NCBI GenBank assembly: GCA_016705365.1
Contig: JADIYI010000009.1
Coordinates: 659,712 to 723,711 of the forward strand
Direction of reading: 5' to 3'
From: Gammaproteobacteria bacterium
GTDB lineage: Bacteria > Pseudomonadota > Gammaproteobacteria > Pseudomonadales > UBA5518
Length of the DNA stretch: 64,000 nucleotides
The notes beneath the pieces are model-generated. The model did no database searches. It was not told where the DNA came from and saw nothing but the letters and a program-made list of their open reading frames with translations. Position numbers and translations under genes: made by a program. This document shows positions 53,473 through 63,691 of the stretch, in pieces (positions within the stretch are counted from its first letter, which is position 1; each line of letters starts with the position of its first letter).

Positions 53473-54851
53473 CCGAACACCACCGTGAATCCAATATGCG
53501 CGATCAGCGTACACGCGACCAGCAATGCCACCAGCATGACGCGCCAGCGCACCTCGCCCGCCGCCTGGGGCGGGTGGTACGCCGGGATCAACGCCAGCAC
53601 GGCGACCTCCACATCGGTCACGATCGCACCCGGTGCGCGCACCTTGTCATCCACCAGAATGGCGCCCAGCAAACGTATCAGGGCCACGAACAACCCGCCC
53701 ACCAGCGCCGCCAGTACAAACGCCCAAGCCGGCAAACCGTCCGGGCGCCCGGGCATGACCGGTGGCGTCACGATCTGAAAGGGCAGCTGCGCAGGAGTGG
53801 TGCGCATCTCCAGCTCCATGCGCGCCTCCTGGAGCCGCACCTTCAACTGTTGAGCGAGAGCTGCCGAGGTATCGTATTCATTCTGCAGCGTCCGGATCTG
53901 CTGGTTGGTCTGCTGCAGACCCGCGGTCTCGGAGCGGGCCGTGGAGAGCATGGCGGTCAGGTCCGTGCGCCGCTTCTCCCTGACCGACAACTCGTTTCGC
54001 AGCGAAACCAGGCGCGCGTCGATCTCGGCCTGCTGCGGCTTGAGCTCGCGCTCGATACGCGCCTGGACCCGCGCGCGCTCGTCCTGTGCTGCCGCCAGCT
54101 CGACATCGAGCCGCCCGATTTCCGCCTCCATGCTCTCCACTCGCCCCACGTCAGGGCTCCCGCCTGCCCGCAATGCCGTCAGCTGCGCGCGCAGTGTCAC
54201 GATTTTCCGCTCGATGGCTCCGGGTGCGTCAAGCGCAGGCCGCAATGCCGCCTGCTGCTTGCGAACATCCTCCAGCCGCGCGCCCAGCAGCTTCTGCAGA
54301 TCGTTGTTCTCGCGGATCTCCAGCGCCAGTGTATCCATCTCGCCCTGGAGCTGGCCGAGCCTTGCCCCATGCGCCGACTCGCCGCCCTCGGGCAATTCCG
54401 CGATTGCCGTGTTCAGCCTTTGCTCGGCATCGGCCAGGCGCTTTTCCGACTCGCGCAGATCGGTGAGCAAATCCTGTTCCTTGGCGCGCAGGCCGCTGCG
54501 CAAAAGCTCGGTTTCATCGCGAATCAAACCCACCAGCAGCGTGTTCATGCCGGCAAACGCCTGCTGGGCAGACGAGGCGGACAAATCGGCGTGCAGCAGC
54601 GCCCCGGAAAGATTCGTCACCAACTGCCCATCCGGGACATTGACGTTGGAACCCAGGTACTCGCGCACCCGGTTGCTCACCTCCTCGAGCAGCGGTGGCG
54701 CGACTTCGAAGCGCATTTCGGCGCTGGAAGTGTAATTGCGCGGATACAGGGCGGCGGCAACGAGCAACAGCAGGCTGGTGACACAAAACGCGACCACCGT
54801 GGACAGGCGTCGCCGGCGCAGTTCCTTTTGTGCAAGCTGCAGAATGCTCAT
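53469..54851 (-). CDS. Wzz/GNVR-type chain-length or co-polymerase protein
   Basis: 460 residues with transmembrane helices near 20-40 (LSTVVAFCVTSLLLLVAAAL) and at about 380-400 (WAFVLAALVGGLFVALI), a third near the C-terminus, and a long coiled coil between (100-330, ELLRSGLRAKEQDLLTDLRESEKRLADAEQRL). The proline-rich PVMPGRPDGLPAW motif before the second helix is typical of the Wzz family. It probably controls polymer length with a Wzy-type enzyme outside the window. ATG 54851 gives MSILQLAQKELRRRR. Confidence 0.88.
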   Translation of the reverse strand: MSILQLAQKELRRRRLSTVVAFCVTSLLLLVAAALYPRNYTSSAEMRFEVAPPLLEEVSNRVREYLGSNVNVPDGQLVTNLSGALLHADLSASSAQQAFAGMNTLLVGLIRDETELLRSGLRAKEQDLLTDLRESEKRLADAEQRLNTAIAELPEGGESAHGARLGQLQGEMDTLALEIRENNDLQKLLGARLEDVRKQQAALRPALDAPGAIERKIVTLRAQLTALRAGGSPDVGRVESMEAEIGRLDVELAAAQDERARVQARIERELKPQQAEIDARLVSLRNELSVREKRRTDLTAMLSTARSETAGLQQTNQQIRTLQNEYDTSAALAQQLKVRLQEARMELEMRTTPAQLPFQIVTPPVMPGRPDGLPAWAFVLAALVGGLFVALIRLLGAILVDDKVRAPGAIVTDVEVAVLALIPAYHPPQAAGEVRWRVMLVALLVACTLIAHIGFTVVFG

Positions 54852-54984
54852 CACTCGGCCTGAGCGCAGGACCATCGGTCCGGTGAAATCATGAGAGCGA
54901 ACGGTCAGGAATGTTCATTATTGAGCCCCGACCGCTGATCGCTGGAGTATCGGCGCAAAGTATAGACGATGCCCGCGGCCCGCA

Positions 54985-55566
54985 TCAAGACTTGCTACCC
55001 GGCGGTCGCCCGAGCAGACACCTGCCCGATGCCAATGGAAGGTCGCCGGGCCGCGGGCGTACACGAGATCCGAATTCGCGAGGGTGCCGAAAGCGAAGCG
55101 CATATAAATAGCCCATGGCACTGGCATCGATGTACTCGAGCCCGCTCACATCGATCTCCAGGCGTGAACCTGCAGTCAGCTCGCCCAGGGATTCCCGCAG
55201 TTGCGGCAAGCTGTCGCGATCCAGGCGGCCGCTCAGGCGCAAACGCGCGTGCGGGCGTGGAAGCCATGGCTTCCACGCCGAGCACGCCTTGGTCCACAGC
55301 CGCAGCACAACAGCGGCACCACGGAGCAGACGAACAATCGTCCCAGCAACAAGCCATCGAACAGGTAGCGCTTCCACAACGCCGGCTCTTCCCGAATTCG
55401 CCAGAGCCTCCAGGCCCAGGCGCTGCATAATCTGCGGTGCGCGATTGGCGCGCCCGGCAAGAAAATTGACCACCAGACGATCGCGGCCGCTCCTGACCCG
55501 GCCCACCGCCTCATCGAGCGTCAGCACATCGACGGGCAAACCTAGCAGCCAGAAAATCTCCTTCAT
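54985..55566 (-). pseudogene. Remnant of WecB/TagA/CpsF glycosyltransferase with STAS-like domain
   Basis: The first 30 codons (MKEIFWLLGLPVDVLTLDEAVGRV) are the WecB/TagA N-terminus, but the next residues are the family's C-terminal FLAGRANRAPQIMQRLGLE, so the central catalytic part (well over 100 residues) is missing. The frame then slips: RIREEPALWKRYLFDGLLL, the expected continuation, is in another frame (55233-55514), and a STAS-like LEIDVSGLEYIDASAMGY returns in the first frame. Intact homologues add ManNAcA or a hexose to an undecaprenyl-linked sugar. It lies between the ATPase and Wzz genes on the same strand. Confidence 0.7.
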
Positions 55567-55586
55567 CGGCTTTGGCCCGAAACGGA

Positions 55587-56498
55587 TCAGGAACCGGCAA
55601 GCTCGGGCATCGCGATATCGACACCCTTGATTTCGAGCACCATCTCCCGCAACCGCTCCCGGTCGGTATCCGGTTTGGCCGCTGCGATCAGCTGGCGAAT
55701 GATGCGCTTGGCGCGGATCACATCGAGCACCAGGTCCACCGTTATCAGGGTTTGCTCTTCGGCAAAGCCATAGACCAGGCACATATCGCAGATGTTGTTG
55801 ATGCTGCGCGGGATGCCGCGGCAGTAGTAATCGATGGCCGCCAGCGCGTAGCGATCGAAGAGTTCGACCTTGCCGCCCGCGACGGTCACACGATGATTGA
55901 TGTAATTGCGCGTTTCATTGAAATCGAGGGCGTTGACATGGTGCTCGACCGAAATCCGCTGGGCCAGCTGCCGCAGTTCGTTGCTGGCGAGAATATCGCT
56001 CAGTTCCGGCTGGCCGACCAGAATCAGCTGCAGCATCACCTGCTCGGTGATGTTGATGTTGCTGAGCAGGCGCAACTCCTCCAGCGTCCAGGTATCCATG
56101 TTCTGGGCTTCGTCGACGATCAGCACCACGCGCGAACCATTGGCATGCTGCTGGGCAACGAAGTCCACCAGGCGCTCGTACATGGTGACCTTGTCCTTGT
56201 CTCCCGTATCCAGGCCAAAGGCCCACAGGATCCAGGACAGCAGGTCGCCGAATTTCTGATGGGTATTGGTAATGACCCCGACCGTGCAATCCTGCGTGAT
56301 GTGCTTCAGGAGGTAGCGGATCATCGTCGTCTTGCCGGCACCGATCTCCCCGGTGATCAGGGTAAACCCCGCCTGGTTGGTCAAGCCGTACTCGAGCATC
56401 GCCATCGCCACGGCGTGCTGCTTGCCAAGATACAGAAAATCGGGGTCCGGGGTCAGCGAAAACGGCTTGCGATTGAGCCCGTAGAATGCTTCGTACAT
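55587..56498 (-). CDS. XrtA-associated ExeA/GspA-like AAA ATPase
   Basis: 303 residues. MYEAFYGLNRKPFSLTPDPDFLYLG is the family start, then Walker A GEIGAGKTT, Walker B VVLIVDEAQNM, LILVGQPELSDIL and the sensor-like RISVEHHVNAL with IPRSINNICDMCLV. Such ATPases occur in XrtA exopolysaccharide loci; their role there is not known. The usual C-terminal peptidoglycan-binding part is absent. First gene of the run ATPase - WecB/STAS - Wzz - BY-kinase-like. A TATACT element on this strand at 56541-56546 may be its -10. Confidence 0.85.
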   Translation of the reverse strand: MYEAFYGLNRKPFSLTPDPDFLYLGKQHAVAMAMLEYGLTNQAGFTLITGEIGAGKTTMIRYLLKHITQDCTVGVITNTHQKFGDLLSWILWAFGLDTGDKDKVTMYERLVDFVAQQHANGSRVVLIVDEAQNMDTWTLEELRLLSNINITEQVMLQLILVGQPELSDILASNELRQLAQRISVEHHVNALDFNETRNYINHRVTVAGGKVELFDRYALAAIDYYCRGIPRSINNICDMCLVYGFAEEQTLITVDLVLDVIRAKRIIRQLIAAAKPDTDRERLREMVLEIKGVDIAMPELAGS

Positions 56499-56650
56499 GA
56501 TTTTCGGCGGGTTCCGGATGCTGATCTGCTGAATCAGATTAGTATAACATCAGCCCTTCGCAACAGACTCGGATTGCCGAGACCTACGGCATGCCCGCAG
56601 GATCCAAGGGTCATTGCTATCGAAGGTATGGCCGCTGGAGGCGTCGCCGA

Positions 56651-57765
56651 ATGAAAGTACTGGTCGTGTCGCACGGCTTCCAGGAGCATTACACGATCGG
56701 ATTTGCGAACGGGCTCGCGCAAACCGGCATCGAGGTACTACTGGTGCGCTCGAGCACGCTCGACTCCAGCAGTCTCGACCCGGCGATCCGCTCGTTCGAT
56801 CTCGGTCAGAATACCGGGGAGCGCTATTCGAAGTTGCGCAAAGCCGCACGCTTTCTCAAATATCACCTCTCGCTGCTCGTGTTGCCGATCATTCATTTCA
56901 ACTCGAATATCCATATCATCGGCCTGCTGCGGCATGAACTGCTTACCGGGCTTGTCGAGGGCCTGGTCTTTCGGTTGTTGTCGAAGCGATACGTGCTGAC
57001 AGTCCACAATATCCTTCCCCATGACCGCCACACGGCGTGGAACCGATTCCTGTACGGGGTGATATATCGCATTCCGCATGTGCTGGTCGTCCATACGGCC
57101 AAAATGCGCGATGAACTGATCAGCCAGTTCAATATCAACGCCGACCGAATCCAGATACTCGAGCACGGCCTGAATGACGCCGTGCCGGACCATGGCTGGA
57201 GCATGAAGCAGTGCAGGGAAGCGCTCGCCATACCCCAAAACGCACTTGCACTGCTCTTTTTTGGCCGAATTGCCCCGTACAAGGGGCTGGATACGCTGCT
57301 CGAAGCCTTCAAAGAACTCGGGGCGCCATATCATCTGGTGATAGCCGGTGCACCGATAAGCGAAGCCTACGGAGCCGAAATCCGCCAATTGATCGACGCC
57401 ACCCGTCGAAATCACGCATCAGCGACATGCTCGACTGGATCGCGGACAAGGATATCGCGACGTATTTCCGAGCCTGCGATTGCCTGGTCATGCCGTACCG
57501 GCATATCGACCAGAGCGGGCTGGTGTTCCTGTCGCTGCGTTTTGGTTTGCCCCTGATATCCTTCGATGTGGGCTCGGTACGGGACTATATCGGAGAAGGA
57601 GTCGGCCTGGTCGTCGAGGAAAAGAGCAGCCGGGCGCTTGCCAGCGCGATCGAGCAGTTCCGCGCCAACCACGGTGCCTATTCGCGAGAAGCGATAATTG
57701 AATATTCAAAGCAATTCAGTTGGGAGAGTGTGATGTCAACCCTCACGCATGTTTACAAGCACTGA
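56651..57765 (+). pseudogene. GT4 glycosyltransferase, frameshifted
   Basis: The first 250 codons read well: MKVLVVSHGFQEHYTIGFANGL, RYVLTVHNILPHD, and ALLFFGRIAPYKGLDTLLEAF. At 57398-57412 the frame shifts by one; the remainder (DMLDWIADKDIATYFRACDCLVMPYRHIDQSGLV ... GVGLVVEEKSS) continues in another frame to the TGA at 57763-57765. The acceptor/donor glutamate pair is partly preserved (DQSGLVFLSLRFGLPLISFDV). A CTGGAGG ribosome site precedes ATG 56651. Either a broken gene or a single-base error in the sequence. Confidence 0.8.
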
Positions 57766-57802
57766 GGACAAGGAACTCACGGCGTGTTGATCAAACGAAT
57801 AT

Positions 57803-59174
57803 TTACATCACGCCTTCAAACGATCGCGCGGCCTCAGTTAATTGGCGTCGGTTGATGCGATTCACGATGCGAAGCAATCGCAAAACCGCGCGACGGTATC
57901 CAGAACTGTCGATGCCCGTGTTGTGGTGCTCAACTTGAGCGTACCGATGGTCCGACTCGACGTCTATTATTTCAGGATATTTATCGGGACGCCGAATTAA
58001 TCGCTCTCCAAAATACGTTCCTGACATGATCTGAAAGCGGGTTTAGATTAATGCGCTCCAAGCAACATTCATGTTTTCCAAAAAAGAACTGGTCTCATTT
58101 ACATCATCTGAATTTTCTCCAGGATATCCAATAATCAATGTAATACGTACGCTGATACCGGCAGTTCGTGCATCCAAAAGGAATCGGCTTGTCGTGTCGG
58201 GATCAGTACCTTTCGCCATTTTGGATAGTACCCTTGCTCCCGATTCCATGCCAGTAGTCAACCGCACCATGCCCGATTTTCGAGCTAGTTGCAGCTCTCG
58301 CAGGCTCAGTCCTTCCGAACTTCTATTTCCGACATGTACGGATCCGATCCAGCGGGCTCCGGGAACTATCCGCTGCATTTCGCCGATGATTGCATGCCAA
58401 ATTTGCAGGTCAGAGTTCAGCTTGAGGTCAGTGAATACGAATAGCGAAGAATCATGAATGCTGGCCTGACGAGCAATCTCATCCAGTACCGATCCTGTTC
58501 GGATACAGGTGCCATGGAAAATCGGTATAGTCTGGAAATGCGACGCTATCCAAGTCGGTCAGGGGGGGAGATGTCAAAGGTGTTTTGCGATCACGATTCC
58601 AAACACCGGGAATATGCTCGAATGAACCGCCAGCTACAGCGGTCTTCAGGATCTCATCGAGATGAAGATCAACCTCTCCGCCCACAAGTGCAGTAAGCCC
58701 AGGGATATCCATCCATTCTCGAGCGACATCGCCGACCGAAAAGTAGGGACCTCCGAGCACAAGCGCAACTTTCCGATCATGGCAAACTTCACCAAGCGCA
58801 AAGCAGTGTTCGAAATACATAAGATAGGTTGAAATCAGAACTACGTCATAGCTCTTCTCGTCGAGTCTACGGGTGAACTCTTCAACCATTGGAACTTTGG
58901 AGCGATACAACTGAGACGACATTCTGGCGGCAAATCGCTTACGGATCGAACGAATAGTGCTATTTCTTGAGACACCTGTACCGTAACGTATGGCCTGATC
59001 AATCCATCCCCACGCCGGCGGCACAGGTTCTCGAGATACACCTTTTACGCCATTGGACATTGGCGCCATGACGTCGACTTCTATGTTTGCCCGTCGCAGG
59101 TTTGCCGCGAGATATCCGACGGCTATCGACGGGTAAAGCGCAAAATTGTTCAGGTCAATTATCAATGCGCGCAT
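57803..59174 (-). pseudogene. B12-binding radical-SAM protein remnant
   Basis: Three pieces on one strand. 58479-59174 has the cobalamin-binding-like N-terminus (LNNFALYPSIAVGYLAANLRRANIEVDVM, then VLGGPYFSVGDVA) and ends at YPNRIG. The next recognisable part, VLDEIARQASIHDSSLFVFTDLKL, continues into 58043-58378 (MESGARVLSKMAKGTD, ITLIIGYPGE), and a third piece 57803-58027 holds the C-terminus (RRAVLRLLRIVNRINRRQL, FEGVM). Between pieces one and two the CxxxCxxC cluster-binding motif has been deleted. It cannot work as it stands. Confidence 0.75.
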
Positions 59175-59440
59175 CAAATACCGCCTCTATATTTCTTTTC
59201 AACTGAGATTCTGATTGATATAGCTGCTATTGTCAGTGGAAATTTTCGGGAGTGTGATCTGCCGGTAATCCCCTCTTTTTAGCTGCCGACAGAAGTGGAG
59301 TTATGCGGCCACGGCCACTTTCTGCATTGGAGTGATGATCGATATGTTGGCGCATTTCTTAAAAGTAGATTTCGTATGAGCACCTATACTCGACGTCCCC
59401 CCAACTTTGAGTAGCGAAACGGTTTAGAGTCTAACCCCGG

Positions 59441-59716
59441 CGAGGAGGTTGGGAGACGGCAGCGGTTTACAGAAGAACAGATCATCGGTTTCCTGAAGGA
59501 ATGCGATACCAGGTTCCGGTGAAGGAGTTGTGTCGGCGGCACGGGTTCTCGGAGGCGAGCTACTACCTGTGGCGCAGCAAGTTCGGCGGCATGGACGTCT
59601 CCGATGCCAAGCGGCTGAAGGCGCTTGAGGCCGAGAATGCCCGGTTGAAGAAGTTGTTGGCCGAATCGATGCTCGAGATGGAGGTGACCCGCGAGGCCTT
59701 GCGAAAAAAGTGGTGA
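59441..59716 (+). pseudogene. IS3 transposase orfA, broken
   Basis: RFTEEQIIGFLKE begins the helix-turn-helix in one frame; VPVKELCRRHGFSEASYYLWRSKFGGMDVSDAKRL and the leucine zipper ENARLKKLLAESMLEMEVTREAL follow in another (59501-59716). An A6G run at 59702-59708 matches the programmed -1 frameshift site of IS3 elements. Confidence 0.8.
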
Positions 59717-60571
59717 CCGCACCGGCGAGGCGAGAGTTGGTGCGGTGGTTCACTGGGCAGGGGGCTGACGGAGCGTCACGCGTTGCGTGGTGGAACATGA
59801 GCGCGAGCGCTGGGCAACAGCTGCGCCCGGTCGTACATCGTAGTCAACGCAATTGTCCAGCTAGCGCAGCGACACCGGCGCTATGGAGCCGAAATGATCT
59901 ACCTGAAGCTTCGCCAAGCGGGCGAGTTGGTCAATCACAAACGTGTTGAGCGGCTGTATTCCCCGAAGCGCTGCAAGTTAAGCGTCGACGGCGCAAGAAG
60001 ATCCCGGTGACAGACCGGCAACCGCTGATTCGCCCAGGGGCGGCCAACGAGATTTGGTCCAGTGGATTTCGCATTTGATCGCGTGGATCGGGACGAGAAC
60101 TAGCGCCTGGTAGTCGTAGACGACGCGACGCACGAGTCGGTTGCGATCATGCCAGAGCACAGCATTGGTGGTGATCACCTGACGCGGCTACTCGATGGCA
60201 TCTGCGCCCAGCGCGGCAAACCGGCGGTGATTCGTTCGGACAACGGGAAGGAGTTCACCGGGAAGGCGATGCTGACCTGGGCCCATCGAAACGGGGTGTC
60301 GCTCAAACTGATCGAGCCGGGCAAGCCGAATCAAAACGCCTACGTGGAGTCATTCAATGGGCGGTTCCGAGACGAATGCCTGAACGAGCACTGGTTCATC
60401 AGCTTCGGCCTGACGCGAGAGATCGAGCGCTGGCGCCGCGAATACAACGAAGAGCGACCGAAGAAATCCTCGGTGGGCTACCGCCTGCCGTTTATGCAGC
60501 AACTGGCCGACAAGGCGCACAATGCCCGGAGGACTCCAAACAATACCGCTACTCAAGGCGGAGGGACGTCG
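59710..60571 (+). pseudogene. IS3 transposase orfB, broken
   Basis: Fragments of the integrase: APARRELVRWFTGQG near the start, then several frame changes, VVDDATHESVAIMPEHSIGGDHL with the first catalytic Asp region, and an intact stretch GKPAVIRSDNGKEFTGKAML and QNAYVESFNGRFRDECLNEHWF carrying the second Asp and the Glu of the DDE triad. The reading runs past the right inverted repeat to the TAA at 60599-60601. Confidence 0.8.
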
Positions 60572-60600
60572 GGACGTCGGTTAATTGGTGAAAAGACTTA

Positions 60601-61537
60601 ATGAAAGCGGAAAAGTCGTTGGATGTTTCGGTGATTGTCGTTAGCTATAACACGCGAAATTGTCCGAGAATTTGCCTTGATAGCATTACAAGCAGACCGC
60701 TGGCGTTTCATTCGAAGTGATTGCTGTGACAACGCATCCAGCGATCGTTCTCCTGAGATGGCAACGGCAGAGTTTCCTGGGTGCCATTTTTATACAAAAT
60801 GAGACCACGTTGGATTTGGGCGGCGTGCAACGTTGGTTCGCAATAGCCAGGCCAACACCTATTCCTATTGAATCCAGATGCCATATTGCTCAACAACGTA
60901 ATCGCGACATTGTTCTCTGTTATGGAAACGTATTCGAGTAACGAGCATTGGCGCAGCGGGATGCCTCCTCACAGATTCCAGTGGAAGGCCTGCTATTTCT
61001 TATGGGCAGTTCTTAAATTTTGGTGAGGAGACAGGGCACTCATCTCAGGAATCGGAAACAGGCTTTTAGGCATCCGGCCAAAGGGTCTTTTCGGGAAATC
61101 AATGAGACGGACTTTGGCAATCGAGGTATGGTCTCAGTCGACTGATGTAACAGGCGCGGACTTGTTTCTATCGAGGAGCGCGCTTGAAGCTGCTGGCACA
61201 TTTGATAGCGCCTATTTCATGTATGCCGAAGAGATGGACTTGCAGTATCGGAATGATGCTGCTTGGATATAAACGCGTCATCGTCGATGGACCGAAATTG
61301 GTGCATAACGAAGGAACCAGTTTTAATGGATCAAGGAATCGCGCTGTGATGATGACGATTGGCAAACTATTGTTTGCTCATAAGCATTATTGCGCAATTC
61401 GATATCTCCTACTGAAACTGTTGATGTTAGGTGTTTTCTTTTTCGAGAGATTACTGGACGCCTATGCTGGGACTGGCACCTTTGAGGACGCTTGGGCTTT
61501 TACAATGCGGTGCTGGAAAGAAGAATATCCGCCATGA
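60601..61537 (+). pseudogene. GT2 glycosyltransferase with multiple frameshifts
   Basis: The N-terminus LDVSVIVVSYNTRNCPRICLDSI is clear. The next part can be followed only by correcting single-base indels: for example VIAVDNASSDRSPEMATAEFPGCHFIQNE needs one extra G near 60727 and one T fewer in T5 at 60787-60791. GADLFLSRSALEAAGTFDSAYFMYAEEMDLQYR and the C-terminal helix region KLLFAHKHYCAIRYLLLKL complete the family. It is a rhamnosyltransferase-like GT2. As read it cannot give a full protein. Confidence 0.75.
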
Positions 61538-61580
61538 TCAGTCGCGCGATCCCAGAACAGACTGACGCGATCACCGAAAC

Positions 61581-62568
61581 TCAAATCAAAAAACATTTTT
61601 CCTTTTCAACTGGCCAAGAATTCTTGGAATTCCTTTTGAAATACCAAGGAGATACCCGGATATGGAACGTGGCATCCAGCAGATGGTTGTCTAGGCGATA
61701 GAACAATCCAGTGTGCTGGGAAACGGGTTTCATAGCCCAACAATACTTGCGCCTCACCGGCAATCCAGTCAAATCCGACGCTGACGGCTTGCGGCCAGTT
61801 GCAAATCGCTCCAGAGGATTGAAATCGGCGCTTTTCTCAACCGTATTCCAATGCACACTGCTACCAGCTTTCTTCTTTAACTCCGAAGAGCCGGTAACCC
61901 CCATCCGATCGCCGCGGAAAAATCGTACGATACCGGGGAAAGGTTCAGAAAAGAGAAAACATAGCTCAATGTTGAACCGCAGGTCTCCGTAGAGTTCCTC
62001 ATAGCTGACGACCGGAATTTCTGCCCAAGCCGCTGCCTGGCGCCCGAAACCTTCGATTTCCCTGGCGGCCATGCCCAGTCTCTCATCGCCACCTCATAAT
62101 TCCAATCGAAAGACTTCACCCTCGATTCGACCACTGAGCGGCCATCGCGAATGACCAAGATTAGTGATGCAGAAGAAACAGCTTAGTAAAATTATGCAGA
62201 TTGCGCACGCTCGGAGTCTTGACGCAAACAACTTGTACGCGGAATGCACCACCCCCCACCGCCTTGGCCGGCCATCTCGGCATCCGTGTTCGATGCGGGA
62301 AGTTGCCTGTGCAAAACTCAGCCAGACCGCTCGATACACTTCCATAGCTGATCTGGCGGCCCGACCACCTCGTTGACCCGCCAACTGCTCACCCAAGTAG
62401 AATAGAGCGTGTTGACGTAATCCTCGAGCAATCGGAATGGTGCACTAGGAAATCCTCCCATATTGGCCCGGGATGAGCACAATCGGGGTGGAGTTGAAGC
62501 ACCTCGCGAGGAAATTGGTACCGCTGCGTTGCCCCGATGCCAAGGATGAAACAGTTGTCGATATTCAC
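61581..62568 (-). pseudogene. Sulfotransferase family protein with frameshifts
   Basis: Three frames carry pieces of one protein. Near 62568 a GTG begins NIDNCFILGIG, and the next bases give SGTNFLA in another frame (5'-PSB loop for PAPS). VIRDGRSVVESRVKSFDWNYEVAMRDWAW (62158 down) is the 3'-phosphate-binding region of sulfotransferases. EIPVVSYEELYGDLRFNIELCF and VTGSSELKKKAGSSVHWNTVEK form the C-terminal part. Intact, such an enzyme would add sulfate to a sugar or lipid. Confidence 0.65.
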
Positions 62569-62782
62569 CTAATAATCCACTTGACCAACGAAGCGTAGGA
62601 GAATTATCGCATGCCGCTATAATATGCGGTTAGCGCGGGCAGGTCATGCAGAATGCAAAACTATTCGGCAACGTGAGAAAATCCCCAAAATTGAACATTA
62701 CATTACCACAGTACGCAAGGGTTCCATACCATTCAGTAGGAAACCTATACGAAACGATGGCTTACCAAGTTAAGGCGTTGCT

Positions 62783-63691
62783 ATGAAATATGTTGTGGTA
62801 ATTCCAGCCAAGAATGAGCAGGACTCTATACGCAACACTCTCGAATCAATAGTGGGCCAAACCATCCCTCCGAAATGCGTACTCGTCATGGATGATGGGT
62901 CCACGGACAATACTCCCAATATTGTTAGGAGCATGCAAATTCAAAATCCGGTGCTCAAACATCACACCGCCCAATCAGACAATTTCTATTCGCTCGGGGT
63001 CACGTGGTGCGTCTATTCAACCAAGGCAAGCAAATACTGGATCAACAGGACCTAGACTATGATTGGATTATCAAACTTGATGCCGATCTGTGCTTCGACA
63101 CAATTTAATTGAAAGAATCGCTACCCGCATCGAAGGCCAACACGTTGGTATAGTTTCAGGTACCTTATATTATTTCGAAAATGGCAGAAAATATATGAAT
63201 TGAGCCCCTCATGGCACACACACGGACAATTCAAGATTTACAACCTCCAATGCTACGAAGAGATGGGCGGCATTCCAGAAAGCCCCTAGGGCTGACATAC
63301 AGCGGACAACATCAAGGCCATCAGTTCAGGATGGTTGACCTGCACTTTTACAGACATCAACTACTTAATGTGCCGCAAAGTCGGTGGCAAGGCTCGCTAA
63401 AAAAGGGCCGCGTGAATCATGGGGCCGGTTGCTATTTATTAGATACGATCCCCTTGTTTCATGCTCAAAACTTTGCATGATCTATTCAAGCCTCCGATTC
63501 TTCTTGGCGCATATTATTTGGTCAAAGGGTATTTGATCGCATGCATTCAACAACCCCAAAGGATTCTTTCTGATCCGCAGCGAAAGAGTCTGCAAAGAAT
63601 GCTTTGGTCCAGTCTCATTCTACGTATGAAAAGCAAGGAATTTGTCGTGTTGCAGAAACTATTGCGCAAGTCGAAAGCAGATGATTTGTGA
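62783..63691 (+). pseudogene. GT2 glycosyltransferase with frameshifts
   Basis: MKYVVVIPAKNEQDSIRNTLESIVGQTIPPKCVLVMDDGSTDNT is an intact GT2 start. Just before 63000 the frame shifts: DWIIKLDADL (metal site) and later RIEGQHVGIVSGTLYYFENGRKYM continue in other frames. KPPILLGAYYLVKGYLIACIQQPQRI at the end (63461-63691) fits the C-terminus of this subgroup, with a membrane helix. Confidence 0.75.

Larger units (their letters stand above)
59391..60571 (+). mobile_element. Decayed IS3-family insertion sequence (IS407-like)
   Basis: About 1.18 kb flanked by inverted repeats at 59391-59416 and 60547-60571. Both start CGACGTCCC from the outside and end TTGAGTAGCG on the inside, with a few mismatches and one length difference. 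Inside are orfA and orfB of the IS3 type with frame breaks. No target duplication is clear. The element is not expected to transpose by itself. Its GC-rich coding resembles the rest of the genome more than the AT-rich genes to its right. Confidence 0.85.

Noticed and set aside
53496..54863. 455-codon plus-strand frame opposite the Wzz gene
   Set aside because: Mirror of the coiled-coil gene with random residue pattern.
59178..59390. Short open frames before the IS as a further gene
   Set aside because: Pieces are under 40 codons and match no family by eye; left as unassigned.
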